Below, piece by piece: positions 17,407 through 27,913 of a stretch of 38,791 nt of DNA. The notes beneath the pieces were generated by a model. It saw nothing but the letters and a program-made list of their open reading frames with translations, made no database searches and was not told where the DNA came from. This stretch comes from Lachnospiraceae bacterium. GTDB lineage: Bacteria; Bacillota; Clostridia; Lachnospirales; Lachnospiraceae. The stretch lies in contig CAJTEM010000040.1 in the NCBI GenBank assembly GCA_910575255.1, positions 1 to 38,791 on the forward strand, in the 5' to 3' direction. The number at the start of each line of letters is the position of its first letter. Position 1 is the first letter of the stretch. The position numbers and the translations under genes are program-made.

Positions 17407-18500
17407 AAAAGATCATGGTGGTTTTTGGAACCCGTCCGGAGGCGATCAAGATGTGCCCCCTTGTGAAAGAGCTATACACGCGTCAGGACATCAATACTAT
17501 TGTTTGTGTAACAGGCCAGCATCGGCAGATGCTGAATCAGGTTCTTGCCGCCTTTGAGGTACAGCCGGATTATGATCTTTCAATTATGAAGGAAAAGCAG
17601 ACCCTCTTTGATGTTACTGGCTCTATTCTGGAGAAAATAAAAGCGGTTCTGGAAAGAGAACGTCCGGATATTGTGCTGGTTCACGGAGATACCTCTACCA
17701 CCTTTGTTACCGCGCTTTCCGCCTTTTACCTGCAGATTCCGGTCGGGCATGTGGAGGCCGGACTGCGTACCTACAATATATATTCCCCCTATCCGGAAGA
17801 ATTCAACCGGCAGGCCACAGGGATTATAGCTGCTTTCCATTTTGCGCCTACAGAATTATCAAAAAGAAACCTGTTGAATGAAGGTAAAAAAGAAGAATCT
17901 GTTTATGTCACAGGAAATACGGCTATTGATGCGTTGAAGACAACAGTTCGGGATGATTATTGTCATCCGGAGCTGGAATGGGCAAGAGAAAATCGGCTGA
18001 TTATGCTTACGGCTCACCGGAGGGAGAACCTGGGAGAACCCATGTATCATATGTTCCGCGCCATTCGCCGGATTGTGGATGAGACCCCGGATATCCGGGT
18101 GATATACCCGATACATATGAATCCTGTTGTTCGCCAGGCGGCCAATGATATCTTTGCCGGAGATGATCGGATTCATATCATCGAACCTTTGGATGTTTTG
18201 GATTTCCATAATTTTCTGGCTCGTTCTTATCTGATTTTGACAGATAGCGGCGGAATCCAGGAAGAAGCTCCTTCTTTGGGAAAACCGGTTCTGGTTATGC
18301 GGGACACTACCGAACGGCCGGAAGGTATCCGGGCCGGAACATTGAAACTTGTCGGAACCGATGAGGAAATCATTTATCGTGAATTCCGGAAACTGTTAAC
18401 AGACCAAAAGGAATATGAGAAGATGGCTCATGCCTCGAATCCGTATGGGGATGGCTTTGCCTCCAGGCGGATTGCCGATATTTTAATGGAACATCTATAA
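17403..18500 (+). CDS. wecB: UDP-N-acetylglucosamine 2-epimerase (non-hydrolysing)
   Basis: This 365-aa enzyme interconverts UDP-GlcNAc and UDP-ManNAc, providing ManNAc units for surface polymers. The family N-terminus VFGTRPEAIKMCPL is perfect. Catalytic residues seen are Asp96 (VHGDTST), Glu118 (GHVEAGLRT), the PEEFNRQ motif (131-137) with the second acid, and His205 (TAHRREN). Length is standard. AAAGGAG stands before the ATG, which overlaps the preceding glycosyltransferase by four bases. Presence of this gene suggests the polymer contains ManNAc, as in linkage units of teichoic acids or ManNAc-containing capsules. Confidence 0.95.
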   Translation: MKKIMVVFGTRPEAIKMCPLVKELYTRQDINTIVCVTGQHRQMLNQVLAAFEVQPDYDLSIMKEKQTLFDVTGSILEKIKAVLERERPDIVLVHGDTSTTFVTALSAFYLQIPVGHVEAGLRTYNIYSPYPEEFNRQATGIIAAFHFAPTELSKRNLLNEGKKEESVYVTGNTAIDALKTTVRDDYCHPELEWARENRLIMLTAHRRENLGEPMYHMFRAIRRIVDETPDIRVIYPIHMNPVVRQAANDIFAGDDRIHIIEPLDVLDFHNFLARSYLILTDSGGIQEEAPSLGKPVLVMRDTTERPEGIRAGTLKLVGTDEEIIYREFRKLLTDQKEYEKMAHASNPYGDGFASRRIADILMEHL

Positions 18501-18516
18501 AAAACAGGAGAAGCAA

Positions 18517-19293
18517 GTGGAACTGTTAAAAGAATTATACGCATACCGTGAAATGATTATCAGCCTGGTAAAAAAAGATCTCAGAGGACGCTATAAAGGA
18601 TCTGTCCTCGGATTTCTGTGGACATTCATCAATCCATTGCTCCAGCTGGTGGTTTATACTATTGTTTTTTCTGCCATTATGAGAGCCGGCATTGAAAAGT
18701 TTTACATGTTTTTGTTCGTTGCTTTAGTGCCATGGATATTTTTCAGTGCTTCTATTACAGGTGGCTCCATGGCCATATTGGCTCAGCAGGACATGGTTAA
18801 GAAAATATATTTTCCCAGGCAGGTTCTTCCGATTGCCTATGTGACCAGTTCTTTTGTCAATATGTTGTTTTGCTTTATCATTATTTTTGCGGCATTAATG
18901 GTTTCCGGTATCGGAATTAATTTTTACGCATTACTTTTTTTGCCTCTTATCATGGCGGTAGAATATGTGCTGGCTATGGGGATTGCCATGCTTTCTTCTG
19001 CATTAACCGTGTATTTCCGGGATTTGGAACATATATTAGGGATTGTTACCATGGCCTGGCAATATCTGACCCCCATAATGTATCCTATGGATATTGTTCC
19101 GGAAGAATTCCTGCCTGTATTTTACGCAAACCCCATGACTCCGATTATCGTTGCCTATCGAGATATTTTGTACTACAAAAAAGTACCTGAAATCAATACC
19201 TTATTACATGCAAGTGTTTTGGGAATTATTATTTTGTTGCTTGGAAATATTGCGTTTACCAGATTACAGCGGGACTTTGTGGAGGAGTTATAG
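18517..19293 (+). CDS. ABC-2 polysaccharide exporter permease (Wzm/TagG type)
   Basis: This 258-aa membrane protein has six predicted spans and the family opening RYKGSVLGFLWTFINPLLQ, seen in TagG, RfbA and Wzm permeases. It moves a completed lipid-linked polysaccharide across the membrane using the ATPase encoded next. The start is GTG at 18517, with AGGAG ahead of it. The stop is two bases before the start of the ATPase fusion gene, so the two are made in equal amounts. Its presence means the polymer is exported by an ABC transporter rather than a Wzx/Wzy route. Confidence 0.92.
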   Translation: MELLKELYAYREMIISLVKKDLRGRYKGSVLGFLWTFINPLLQLVVYTIVFSAIMRAGIEKFYMFLFVALVPWIFFSASITGGSMAILAQQDMVKKIYFPRQVLPIAYVTSSFVNMLFCFIIIFAALMVSGIGINFYALLFLPLIMAVEYVLAMGIAMLSSALTVYFRDLEHILGIVTMAWQYLTPIMYPMDIVPEEFLPVFYANPMTPIIVAYRDILYYKKVPEINTLLHASVLGIIILLLGNIAFTRLQRDFVEEL

Positions 19294-19295
19294 AA

Positions 19296-22200
19296 TTGGA
19301 AGCAGGAAATGCAATCGAAGTCAAAAATCTGAAGAAAAAATTCAAGGTATTTTATGATAAAGGAAGCAGCCTGAAAGAGAAGCTTCTGTTTACCAAAAGA
19401 AATCAATTTGAGGATCGCTGGGTTATCAATGGAATCAGCTTTCATATAAAAAAGGGAGAGGCGGTCGGTTTAATCGGGAAAAACGGATGCGGAAAAAGCA
19501 CAACATTAAAAATGCTTACCAAAATCATGTATCCAACTTCCGGAAGTATCGAGGTGTGCGGGCGCGTGTCCAGTTTGTTGGAATTAGGCGCCGGGTTTCA
19601 TCCGGATATGAGCGGAAGAGAAAATATTTATATCAATGCTTCTATCTTTGGCCTTACCAAAAAAGAGATTGACCGCCGAATCAGCGATATTATTGCATTT
19701 TCGGAGTTGGAGGACTATATCGATAATCCAGTCAGAACCTATTCCTCGGGGATGTACATGAGGCTGGCTTTTTCTGTTGCAATCAACGTAGATGCGGATG
19801 TGCTCCTGATTGATGAAATCCTTGCCGTAGGGGATATCAGCTTTCAGACAAAATGCTTTGAGCGTCTGGAAGAAATCAAAGAATCCGGCACAACTATTGT
19901 TATTGTCTCCCACTCCATGGGACAGATTGAGCAGATCTGTGACCGGGCCATCTGGATTGAAGATGGTCTGATCCGGGAAGATGGTCTGCCCGGACCGGTG
20001 AGCCGACACTATCTTGCGTCCATGGAAGAGAAAAGACTGGCCAAGCTGGCCGATGCAGAAAACAAAAAAAATTCAGAAGAAAATGAAAGTCAGACCAGCT
20101 ATTCCTGGCTCCCGGAAGGGCTCCCAAACAAAGAGTCTTCTGCAAATAAAAAAGCAACCTCCAAAGAAGGAGAAAAAACTGTTCTGGGTGAAAATGAAAA
20201 TACCGGTTATCGGAATGACGTGGTTGTTGTACAGCACGCTCAGAACTGTCTTCAGGCAATTGAAAATATTCAAATTACCCAAAAGAGCAGAGTCTACAAA
20301 ACAGGGCTTATTATCCGACGCTTTTTTGTCCAATTTTTCAAAGAAGGGGAATCGGCGGATTTTATAAAATGGGGTTTGGGAAAACTTATAAAAAAGGATT
20401 TTCATACAAGATATTTGTGTGATTTTGACTATTTGGAAAATACCAGACAATACCTTATTTCTCGAAAGCATTCTGTTAATGAAAATGTAGGCGAAAACAT
20501 TTCGATGGTAAGAAAGGAAATGTCATCTGTCATTATATTTGCATCCGTCCCTTATTTTGATGTGGGGGGCGGACAGCGTTCTGCACAAATGGCGAAAACC
20601 TTTAACAGTTTAGGATATCAGGTTCACTATATATATGGCTTTGATTGCTCGGAGGAAAATGTCCCTGATATGTTTATTCCGGCCATAACTCATAAAAAGG
20701 TGGATGAGATCCATCCCGGATGGTTTAAAAGCGTTATCACTCCCCAAAGCATTGTGATATTCGAGATTCCTTATAAAAAATTCAAAGATTATCTTACGAT
20801 TGCGAAAAGGTTTGGGTGTTATACCGTATATGAGCATATCGATAATTGGGCGACTTCTCTTGGGAACCTGTTTTATGAGGAAGAGGTTTTTAGAACATTT
20901 ACAGAGCAGGCGGATCTGATTACAGTAACAGCCAGACTTCTGGGGGAAAAGATCGGAGAAGTTACTGCGAGAGAATATTTATATTTGCCAAATGCGGTCA
21001 ATACTGAGCTTTTTGAGCCTTCAAAGAACTATGACTGCCCTAAAGATCTGGTACTTGCACGTAAAGGCGGAAAGACACTTTTGTATTTCGGTTCTTTATG
21101 GGGAGAATGGTTTGATTGGGAAAAGATTGAGTTTATATCGGAACAGTGCAAAGACTGCCAGATCAATCTGATTGGCGATTATTCAGGAATAAGGGAACGA
21201 ACATCTTCCATAGGGCGAAATGTTCACTTTTTAGGATTAAAAAAACAAAGTGAATTACCAGCATATTTAAAGTATGCAGACATCGCACTTCTTCCTTTTA
21301 AAAACTGTGAGATTGGGAAATATGTGTCGCCCTTAAAGATTTTCGAATATATTGCCATGAACAAAAAGGTCATAGCGGCGGCTCTGGATGATATTCAGAA
21401 TTATCCGAATGTCTGTTGTTCTGATAATAAAGAAGACTGGGTGAAACTGATAGCACAGGAAACTCCTGTTGTTGATGCAAGCGGATTTACTGACAGTAAT
21501 AACTGGTTCGCCCGATGCGGAGAGCTGATTAAACGTGCCGCTTCTCAGGAAAGAACACACAAGAAGATCTCTGTCGTTATCCTGAATTACAATAACCGCA
21601 ATGTTATTGAGCGGTGTGTCAATACCTTGGCAGCACATAACAGCCGTTACTCCTATGAAATTATTGTAGTTGACAACGGAAGTACAGATGGTTCCTTTGA
21701 GTTTTTAAAAGAAACCTATGGAGAGAATATATTGCTGCTGCAAAACAATAGAAACGGTTGCTCTTCCGGAAGGAATCTGGGGGCAGCACAGGCAAAAGGT
21801 GAATATCTGTGTTTTCTTGACAGTGACCAGTGGGTGATCAGCGACTATTGGTTAGACAGTGCGCTTCAGATACTGGAAAGCAAAGAATACGTGGGCGCTG
21901 TGAGCTGGAACGCGGGATGGTTTGCCCTAGGAGAAACCACAGGTCCTATTGTAGACGGATTTGCGAATCGGAGTATGGACAATCCTGCTGCCTGGTTCCG
22001 GTTGGATATCGCTTACCTGGCCACAAGCGGGTTGCTTATGGAAAAAAAACTGTTTGAGGATATCGGCGGATTTGATACGTATTATGATCCTACCTGCTAT
22101 GAAGATACCGATCTTTCCTTAAAAATCCGTGATTTTGGTCTCGAGATAGCTTATTGTCCATACATGTCCATTATGCATCTGCCGCATCAGACAACGAAAT

Positions 22201-22301
22201 CAGGCAGTCCCTATCATACCGAACTGATGAATAAGAATGGCAACTATTTTTATGAAAAATGGAAGAAAAGGAATCCGGAATTATTAGAATACTATCTATA
22301 A
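19296..22301 (+). CDS. Exporter ATPase (Wzt/TagH type) fused to GT4 and GT2 domains
   Basis: This 1001-aa protein carries three enzymes. Residues 1-245 are an ABC ATPase: Walker A GKNGCGKST (61-69), signature YSSGMYMRL (149-157), Walker B LLIDE (170-174), His206. A charged, low-complexity linker (about 245-300) and a helical spacer follow. Residues about 409-745 are a GT-B lobe pair beginning VIIFASVPYFDVGGGQRS and ending in FKNCEIGKYVSPLKIFEYIA. Residues 756-1001 are a GT-A family 2 domain with Asp842-Ser-Asp844. Start is TTG at 19296 after GGAGGAG, two bases past the permease stop. Typical Wzt proteins carry a sugar-binding C-terminus here; enzymes in its place are unusual. Both transferase domains look intact. 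Confidence 0.88.
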   Translation: MEAGNAIEVKNLKKKFKVFYDKGSSLKEKLLFTKRNQFEDRWVINGISFHIKKGEAVGLIGKNGCGKSTTLKMLTKIMYPTSGSIEVCGRVSSLLELGAGFHPDMSGRENIYINASIFGLTKKEIDRRISDIIAFSELEDYIDNPVRTYSSGMYMRLAFSVAINVDADVLLIDEILAVGDISFQTKCFERLEEIKESGTTIVIVSHSMGQIEQICDRAIWIEDGLIREDGLPGPVSRHYLASMEEKRLAKLADAENKKNSEENESQTSYSWLPEGLPNKESSANKKATSKEGEKTVLGENENTGYRNDVVVVQHAQNCLQAIENIQITQKSRVYKTGLIIRRFFVQFFKEGESADFIKWGLGKLIKKDFHTRYLCDFDYLENTRQYLISRKHSVNENVGENISMVRKEMSSVIIFASVPYFDVGGGQRSAQMAKTFNSLGYQVHYIYGFDCSEENVPDMFIPAITHKKVDEIHPGWFKSVITPQSIVIFEIPYKKFKDYLTIAKRFGCYTVYEHIDNWATSLGNLFYEEEVFRTFTEQADLITVTARLLGEKIGEVTAREYLYLPNAVNTELFEPSKNYDCPKDLVLARKGGKTLLYFGSLWGEWFDWEKIEFISEQCKDCQINLIGDYSGIRERTSSIGRNVHFLGLKKQSELPAYLKYADIALLPFKNCEIGKYVSPLKIFEYIAMNKKVIAAALDDIQNYPNVCCSDNKEDWVKLIAQETPVVDASGFTDSNNWFARCGELIKRAASQERTHKKISVVILNYNNRNVIERCVNTLAAHNSRYSYEIIVVDNGSTDGSFEFLKETYGENILLLQNNRNGCSSGRNLGAAQAKGEYLCFLDSDQWVISDYWLDSALQILESKEYVGAVSWNAGWFALGETTGPIVDGFANRSMDNPAAWFRLDIAYLATSGLLMEKKLFEDIGGFDTYYDPTCYEDTDLSLKIRDFGLEIAYCPYMSIMHLPHQTTKSGSPYHTELMNKNGNYFYEKWKKRNPELLEYYL

Positions 22302-22344
22302 ATTATGGATCTCTCAGAAATGAGATTCACATGGGAGGATGAGG

Positions 22345-25300
22345 ATGAAAAAGGCAACTGGCCGATACCCGCTTATCAGCATTATTATCCCTTCCTGTAA
22401 TGCCGAGGAATATATGGAACGAAGTGTTGATTCCGTTATAAAACAAACCTATGAACATTTGGAAATTATCTTAGTTGATGACAGCTCCCTGGATTCCAGT
22501 GGGGCTATCTGTGATGTGCTTCAAATCCGGGATCAAAGAATTCGTGTGATACAGGAAAAGGGCGGAGGAGTAGCCCGGGCCAAAAATGCGGGGATAGAAT
22601 CCAGCCATGGCGAATATCTGATGTTTGTAGAAGGTGGGGATTGGCTGGATGAAGATGCTGTGGAGATTTTGTTTGAGTTATGCATGGATTATGATGCAGA
22701 TATCGCAGAGTGCCAATACAGAGAGATTATCTCCGAAACAAGAGCCAAAAGACAATGTAACACAGGAACTGTTACCCTCTTTGACCATAAATCCGTTTTG
22801 GAAAACATGCTGGATGAGGATCGTTTTCAGTCAATGGCATGGGGGAAGTTATACAAAAGAGAGACGATAGGCGAGATCCGTTTTCCCATAAATAAATTAA
22901 ATGAAGATGAGTTTACCGTTTATAAGTATGTCTGCAATGCCAGGAATTTTGTTCACATAGATCTGATTAAGTACAATAAGAATTGCATGCTTTCTCCAGG
23001 TAATGCAGAAAAACAGGATTTTAAAAATATTCATGCATATGAAGCGATTGCAGAGAGAAAGGAATTTCTCAAAAATCAGGGAATTCAATTGCCGGAGGAA
23101 GAAAGGGATTCAGAGGCAGGAGCGGCTGCATCATGGCTCCAGACATTGCCGGATAATGTCTGTGAACGAACTTATGATGAGATCCTTCTTGAAAATCAGG
23201 CATTGCAGCTTCAGATTAATGCGTTGCTGAATTCAAGAACCTGGAGATATGCGGAAAAGGTAAAGAATATTTTGGGAATTAAAAAGATTGTTCCCATCCT
23301 GAAACGTGCCAAAAGAAAATTATTGAACCAGGAAATGCCGCAAGCTTTGCCGGAAACTTATCCGGTACATAATCCAGCCAATACAGCAGAGACTGTCTCA
23401 GAAAAACCAGGCACAGAATTTGATTATAATCATCTGTTAAGTAAAGCAGAATATAAATTTTTTCAATATAAAGATACAAGGGACAGGCAATATCCTCTGG
23501 ACATCGCAAAGATTGAATGTCCCTTTAAAAGAGGATTGGTATCTGTTGTCCTTCCTGTATATAACGGAGAAGATTATATCGAAGCTTCGATAAAAAGTGT
23601 ATTGAATCAGACTTATAAAAGCTTTGAACTGATCATCATTGATGACGGTTCAACAGACAATACCGCCAATATTGTAGATCATTATGCTGCGCAGGATTCC
23701 CGGATACAGGTAGTCCATCAGCAGAATATCCGATTGCCCAGGACTCTTTCCAAAGGTTTCCGGATGGCTCAGGGGGAATTCTATACCTGGACCAGTGCGG
23801 ATAACATCATGCATGAAGAATTTCTGGAACGCTTCGTGAAAGAATTACAGGACAATCCCTCATTAGGAATGACCTGGGGAAATATGCGCCTGATTGATGA
23901 GTACGGCAATCCGATTGTCGATAATCAATGGTATCCCAATGCTGAATATCCGGAAGAGGTACTGTTCCCATCAAGTGTGTTAGAGCTGAACGTGGTTGCG
24001 AATAATTACATTGGCGCAGCATTTATGTACAGAGCCATATGTGCTCATATTGTTTTGGATTATTCATCCTATAAGTTCTGTACAGAAGACTACGACTATT
24101 GGATGAAGATTAATGAAATCTGCAGTCTGAGGCATACATCATTTACAGAACCACTGTACTCCTACCGGTTTCATCCCAATTCCTTAACTTCAAAGGATAA
24201 AGAATTTAAGATAACGGAAAACCGTTATAAGCTTATGCTTTTAGATGATTTCAGAAGAGATTATTATCTGAAGCCTCTCATTTGGATCTTCAACGGCGAT
24301 GCGGAAAGTCATCCCTGGTATCAGCCAATGAAAACCCTCATTGAACAGGCAGGACATTTTATTGTGGACTATAAGTATGCATCCTGTCTGGAAAATAATC
24401 TTTATGAAAGAATTATTGCAGTTAATTTTGAAAAAGAATATGAGGAATGCGGTTTGGACAGGATACCGGATTCCTACAACGTATTGGTTTCTAAAGACAG
24501 CAAGGTCTTAAAGGAAAACTGGGACTGCTGTATCGTGGCAGAATCCGTTGGCACTGCAGGCAGATTAGACGGATACCAAGGCTGGTATAAAATTGCTGAT
24601 TGCAGAACCTGTTTTTCGTTTTTAGATGCCAAGGCAAAAACAAAGTTTTTATATGCTCTGGAAGCAGAAATGGATTCCCAAAAGCAGGAAGCAGCAACAA
24701 TTTCCGTTATTTTACATGATACTGGGAATCAGGAAATGCTGGACAGATGCCTGCAGTCAATAGCGAATCAGGAGGGATGTTCAGAGGTTGTTCTCATTAA
24801 GCAGTCCACAGAAAAAATGGGATTTTCTCAGGAACTGCAGAAATCAGATGAATTAGGTTTGAATATAAAGGTTATACAATGTGTGTCTTCCAATGTAGCA
24901 ACTCAGATAAACATGGGGATCTGGCAAAGCACCGGAGATATTCTGGTCTTTGGTGAGGATGACTACCTTTTCGATGATCATTATTTTATAAACCTGAAGA
25001 AAATGATGTCTCAGAATCAGGTAAAAGCTGTCTGCGGATCTGTAAAATGCAGAAATAATAATTCTGAGCAGAAACGGATTTTATTAGGAGAACACAGATT
25101 TTATACGGATGGATTGGCAGATACACCGGAAAGAAATTATGCACTCAATATTTCAGTAAAACGGGATGAAGTGCTAATGGCCGGAGGACTGTACCATTTA
25201 TCGCCAGAGCTAAATGATGAATGTATAGAAGCCTCTTTGTTCGGCTTATTGCAGATCATCTGCCAGAACAGACCAAAGTCCATTTTCAAAAGCAGGGCAT

Positions 25301-26553
25301 GTTCTGTGTATCGCCAGAAATTGGAATTGCCGGTAGAAACAAGCACCTGGATGTGTTCCCGGTTATTGGGGTTTTACCGTCTGGGAACTCAATTGCTCCT
25401 TCCCTGTGATTCTTATCCGGAAACTGTCAAAGCAAACCCGGCCAAGCTCGATGAAGCAATCCTGGAATTTATGTTACAAAATATCCGGGATGATTTTACG
25501 CAAAGGTCACAGGCAGACTGGATCCGAAGGTATTATTCCGGTATTAAAATGCCTTTCATTTCTGTTATTATTCCAATTTATAATACAGAAAAGGAATTGG
25601 AGAGATGTATCGAATCCTGTATTCATCAATCATTGAGGAATATTGAGATTATTTTGGTTGATGATGGTTCCTGGGACAACAGCGGAAAACTTTGTGATCA
25701 ATATGCACAAAAGGATAATCGGATTAAGGTGCTTCACAAAAATAACGGCGGCCTTTCTGATGCAAGAAATGCAGGATTGGATCTTGCAGATGCTCCTTAT
25801 ATTATGTTTGTTGACAGTGACGACTGGATTGACCTGGATATGTGCGAGACCTTATATACGCTGGCAGTGGAGAAGAATGCAGATATTGTAGAATGCAGTT
25901 ATCGCAATGTTTACCCAGATCGGATCGAAGAAGAGACGGATAACAGCGGTGAGATCATAGAAGGTGATGCGATATTTGCTCTGAAGGAGCAACTCCAATG
26001 GAAACACTTTAAATCAGTGGCATGGAATAAATTGTATCAACAGAAAATCTTTGCAGACGGAAAGAGATACCCAAAGAACAAATATCATGAGGACGAATTT
26101 TTTACCCATCTGGCTTTTTATGCTGCAAAAAAGTTGGTTTCTGTGGATTTTTCCAAATATAACTACTGGCATGGGCGTGCTGACAGTATAACAGGAAAGG
26201 TCAATGAAAATATTTTGGACAGCTGCTATGCATTGCGTTCCCGGGTTGATTTTGTGATGGAAAACAAAATTACACAGCTGGAACATGATGTAAAGGATGT
26301 GTGTTGCTGGACGCTTTTTGACCGGCTCTACCGATGCTATCAGGCGAAGCTGTCTCCTGACAATGAAAAGCTAAGGAGACTTTTGGCAGATCTGGAAAGT
26401 GATAAGGATAATGTGCTAAGTTGGGATGTTGCAGAGGAATATAAGACGAATTATAAGATTTTGCTGAGATCCTATGAGTTGTTTGGCAAGTGCAGGGAAG
26501 ATGCAGAATTGTATGAGGAGATGCGGAAGGAGGTTGAAAAGGAAAGTTTATGA
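22345..26553 (+). CDS. Giant multi-domain glycosyltransferase with four GT-A-like units
   Basis: About 1402 aa if it starts at ATG 22345, which sits six bases after GGGAGG (22333-22338); an in-frame ATG at 22339 touches that site and is less likely. Unit 1 (about 10-225) has VDD but FVEGGDW where FVDSDDW is expected. A helical link follows with LNSRTWRYAEK. Unit 2 (about 399-650) has IDDGSTDNT and TSADN. Unit 3 (about 783-1000) is degenerate, with FGEDD in the metal-binding position. Unit 4 (about 1070-1290) is complete: VDDGSWDNSG and Asp1157-Ser-Asp-Asp-Trp. At least units 2 and 4 could be active, so it could lay down more than one linkage of a repeat. It ends in ATGA overlap with the next gene. 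Confidence 0.85.
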   Translation: MKKATGRYPLISIIIPSCNAEEYMERSVDSVIKQTYEHLEIILVDDSSLDSSGAICDVLQIRDQRIRVIQEKGGGVARAKNAGIESSHGEYLMFVEGGDWLDEDAVEILFELCMDYDADIAECQYREIISETRAKRQCNTGTVTLFDHKSVLENMLDEDRFQSMAWGKLYKRETIGEIRFPINKLNEDEFTVYKYVCNARNFVHIDLIKYNKNCMLSPGNAEKQDFKNIHAYEAIAERKEFLKNQGIQLPEEERDSEAGAAASWLQTLPDNVCERTYDEILLENQALQLQINALLNSRTWRYAEKVKNILGIKKIVPILKRAKRKLLNQEMPQALPETYPVHNPANTAETVSEKPGTEFDYNHLLSKAEYKFFQYKDTRDRQYPLDIAKIECPFKRGLVSVVLPVYNGEDYIEASIKSVLNQTYKSFELIIIDDGSTDNTANIVDHYAAQDSRIQVVHQQNIRLPRTLSKGFRMAQGEFYTWTSADNIMHEEFLERFVKELQDNPSLGMTWGNMRLIDEYGNPIVDNQWYPNAEYPEEVLFPSSVLELNVVANNYIGAAFMYRAICAHIVLDYSSYKFCTEDYDYWMKINEICSLRHTSFTEPLYSYRFHPNSLTSKDKEFKITENRYKLMLLDDFRRDYYLKPLIWIFNGDAESHPWYQPMKTLIEQAGHFIVDYKYASCLENNLYERIIAVNFEKEYEECGLDRIPDSYNVLVSKDSKVLKENWDCCIVAESVGTAGRLDGYQGWYKIADCRTCFSFLDAKAKTKFLYALEAEMDSQKQEAATISVILHDTGNQEMLDRCLQSIANQEGCSEVVLIKQSTEKMGFSQELQKSDELGLNIKVIQCVSSNVATQINMGIWQSTGDILVFGEDDYLFDDHYFINLKKMMSQNQVKAVCGSVKCRNNNSEQKRILLGEHRFYTDGLADTPERNYALNISVKRDEVLMAGGLYHLSPELNDECIEASLFGLLQIICQNRPKSIFKSRACSVYRQKLELPVETSTWMCSRLLGFYRLGTQLLLPCDSYPETVKANPAKLDEAILEFMLQNIRDDFTQRSQADWIRRYYSGIKMPFISVIIPIYNTEKELERCIESCIHQSLRNIEIILVDDGSWDNSGKLCDQYAQKDNRIKVLHKNNGGLSDARNAGLDLADAPYIMFVDSDDWIDLDMCETLYTLAVEKNADIVECSYRNVYPDRIEEETDNSGEIIEGDAIFALKEQLQWKHFKSVAWNKLYQQKIFADGKRYPKNKYHEDEFFTHLAFYAAKKLVSVDFSKYNYWHGRADSITGKVNENILDSCYALRSRVDFVMENKITQLEHDVKDVCCWTLFDRLYRCYQAKLSPDNEKLRRLLADLESDKDNVLSWDVAEEYKTNYKILLRSYELFGKCREDAELYEEMRKEVEKESL

Positions 26554-27900
26554 GTAATGTTATTGCAAGTTTAAAAAAGAAGATCAAAATTATTCTATTC
26601 TTATTTGTGCTCTTTATTTCCTTAAAGGTAATAGCATATAGACTTCCTTCTGAATTAGTCAGAAAAAATATTGAAATGTCATACGGGCAGCTCGAAGAAG
26701 AGGGATTATATCCGCAGATGTTTTATCACAATGATTCTTCTCAATTTTGTGGCTTAAAATTGGATAACTGGTCAGATGCAATTTATTTAAATGTAGCGTA
26801 TCTGGCAAATGAAAAAAATGTATTTAAAGCAATTGCTGGAGATTTCCTGGGTGAAAACCCTGATGGGGGGGGGCGATCCTATACAAGATCTAAAATATAC
26901 ATTGGAAACTGCTTCTTATAGCAATGGCAACGGTATAAATGAGAATACCTATATGCGACAGTGGTTTGGCAGCCAGGTTATATTCAGGCCATTGCTTTGT
27001 TTATTTACACTGTCGGAGATCCGTATGATTTTTCAGTATTTAGTAATATTGCTTTCTGGTATCTCCGTAATGACCATTGGGAAATTGGGAAAAGCACCTG
27101 CCGTCAGTTTTTTGATTGGTATTTTAAGCGCGAACATTGTAATTGTGGGTTCTTCTTTGAATTTTATTGGTACATTTTTAGTTGTTTTGACTGCAGCAAT
27201 TATTATTCCATCATTAAAACAGGATTTTCAAGTGGCAGATTTTATGATAGTCATTGGAGGCACGACGGCGTTTATGGATTTATTTGCCACTCCATTTTTA
27301 ACATTTCCAATGGTCACATTGCTATTGATTATTAAGAAAAATCATTCGAATCAATGCAATACGTTAAAGCAAGGATTTATATTGCTTTTCCAAAGTGCGA
27401 TTGGATGGCTTTCTGGTTATGTTATCCTTTGGATGGGAAAATGGTTGCTTGCATCTGTCGCGTTAAATACTAACTGTTTTTTAGATGCATTCAATGAATT
27501 TGTAAATGCAGGAACAATGAGACCTGATTATGGTCCACAAACTACAACAGGAATGATTCGTGAAAGTTTGAGGCTTAACTTTAGTGCTATATTTCCTGTT
27601 AATCTCCTGCAGATCTTAAATGAAAAATATTCAATTCACATAGAATTCATTATTATATTGCTAATAATTCTATGGGTAATTGTTAATTTCATTTTATACA
27701 AAAAAGGATATATTAAGTTAAACAATAATGGATATTTGTTCTGTGTAATATTGATGATGCTTTCACCTTATGTATGGTATCTATTTATTAATGCACATTC
27801 GTTTGTCCATTTTTGGTTTAGCTATAGAAGCCAATGTGCCACGATATGTTCCGTTTCATTGTTATTGGGTACGACATGGACTAAAAATAATAATGATTAG
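26550..27900 (+). CDS. Phase-variable polytopic membrane protein (GT-C-like), currently out of frame
   Basis: Two halves of one gene lie in different frames. From ATG 26550 the first frame runs 123 codons and stops at 26921. The second frame, to 27900, carries five or more membrane spans. They meet at nine G (26865-26873). With eight (or eleven) G the halves join as D-GGG-DPIQDLKYTL and give 449 aa. The N-terminus is a signal-anchor-like span (13-30), then a large loop, as in GT-C transferases or membrane acceptors of sugar side chains; I do not recognise the family. As written the product is a 123-aa truncated form. It overlaps the previous gene by four bases. Confidence 0.75.
26865..26873 (+). 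repeat. Poly-G tract of 9, frame-breaking
   Basis: Nine consecutive G in the coding strand of the 26550 gene, at codons 106-108. Loss of one G (or gain of two) restores the downstream frame. Confidence 0.9.
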
Positions 27901-27913
27901 GAGAGGAATAATT

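Noticed and set aside
20564-20569. Six-G run in the ATPase-glycosyltransferase fusion
   Set aside because: It encodes a GGG loop that is normal at the start of GT-B lobes, and the frame is open.
26865-27900. Frame breaks as ordinary pseudogene decay
   Set aside because: The reading frames on both sides of each tract are intact over hundreds of codons and no other stop or indel is seen.
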